64,000 nt of DNA, taken from Cherax quadricarinatus (taxonomy: Eukaryota > Arthropoda > Malacostraca > Decapoda > Parastacidae). Positions 63,583 to 64,000 of the stretch are shown piece by piece. The notes below the pieces were generated by a model. That model had not been told where the DNA came from, did no database searches, and worked only from the letters and a program-made list of their open reading frames with translations. The stretch spans positions 22,235,614-22,299,613 of the forward strand of contig NC_091308.1 of the NCBI RefSeq assembly GCF_038502225.1. The letters are read 5' to 3'. The number at the start of each line of letters is the position of its first letter. Within the stretch, counting starts at the first letter, position 1. The position numbers and the translations under genes were made by a program.

Positions 63583-64000
63583 GTGGCAATATACAAGAAC
63601 TAATTATTAACAATGAACTAATAATTACAGATTTTAGTATATATTACCCCCAGTCAAAGAGGCAGCCCTCAGGTCACAAACTTCCTGTACAAAATCTACT
63701 CTTGCTTTCTATTACTTTACCCTCATTTACCAGTCTCACCAGAATTGCTGAGGCATTTATTTCCTGATTAGACTAGATTTAGACAAATATAATAGCTTCA
63801 CATAAAGCAGACTTAATTCCTGACAAGTCATTTGACTGCTTTTAAATTTTTCTGATCCTGAATATTACCAAATTGCTATTTTGAAAAAACAAATCATATT
63901 CAAGCTAGAATGAAGTGGTATGGAATAATAGACATTAATTGGGAAAGAGAACTAACCAACACTCAAAACAGTAATACAGGATCAACATCTTCTAAAGTGT
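63583..64000. other. no gene recognised
   Basis: AT-rich sequence without a frame, a repeat family or terminal motifs that I can identify. Confidence 0.5.

Overview
This is eukaryotic, animal nuclear DNA in which almost every kilobase is transposable-element sequence. The only host gene I can support is a spermidine/spermine N1-acetyltransferase (SSAT-like) gene on the + strand. Two of its exons lie at 13543-13748 and 44481-44648, separated by a 30.7 kb intron filled with nested transposons. The mix (intact piggyBac, Tigger/pogo, RTE, CR1-like LINEs, a Ty3/gypsy remnant and long GT microsatellites) suits a large arthropod genome, and I lean to a decapod crustacean. The species is not determinable here; no rRNA, tRNA, operon or CRISPR array was seen.

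Layout. 1-1137: Tigger-type end fragments and a MITE. 1168-13450: a deep nest in which an RTE LINE (minus strand) is split by a CR1/jockey-like LINE, a second LINE, two Tigger transposons and a 203-bp MITE; the first Tigger holds a deleted Tigger, a LINE fragment and a hammerhead-like hairpin, and the second holds an intact piggyBac (8916-11837). 13543-13748: SSAT exon. 13786-25975: a SINE-like element, then RTE copies head to tail on the + strand, two of them carrying piggyBac-type elements in the same TTAA of the 3' UTR (15648-16722 and the intact 22760-25695). 25979-28478: two 976-bp Tigger derivatives in opposite orientation. 29241-33426: an almost intact two-ORF CR1-like LINE. 33427-36754: a gypsy element with LTRs and a truncated pol. 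37064-39527: two truncated CR1 copies in GT-rich DNA. 39690-42330: old, poorly recognised DNA with a decayed RTE. 42482-44269: two piggyBac MITEs. 44481-44648: SSAT exon. 44655-55646: minus-strand RTE copies holding a piggyBac MITE, a twin-primed RTE, a third intact piggyBac (48766-51683) and a SINE-like element. 55880-58743: a Tigger split by a 1.8 kb MITE. 58764-63578: more piggyBac and Tigger MITEs and a 1 kb polypurine microsatellite. 63583-64000: nothing recognised.

The most unusual signal is shared by the piggyBac-type elements. Three full-length copies and five non-autonomous ones carry, near one end only, two copies of a 12-bp dyad of form CGTA-NNNN-TACG. In seven of the eight the copies start exactly 34 bp apart (33 in the other). 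The middle four bases differ by family (GATC, CTAG, TTTA/TAAA) while the outer halves and the spacing stay fixed. This looks like a paired binding site for the element's own protein. All three full-length piggyBac copies keep an open transposase frame of 741-746 codons, so the system may be recent or active.
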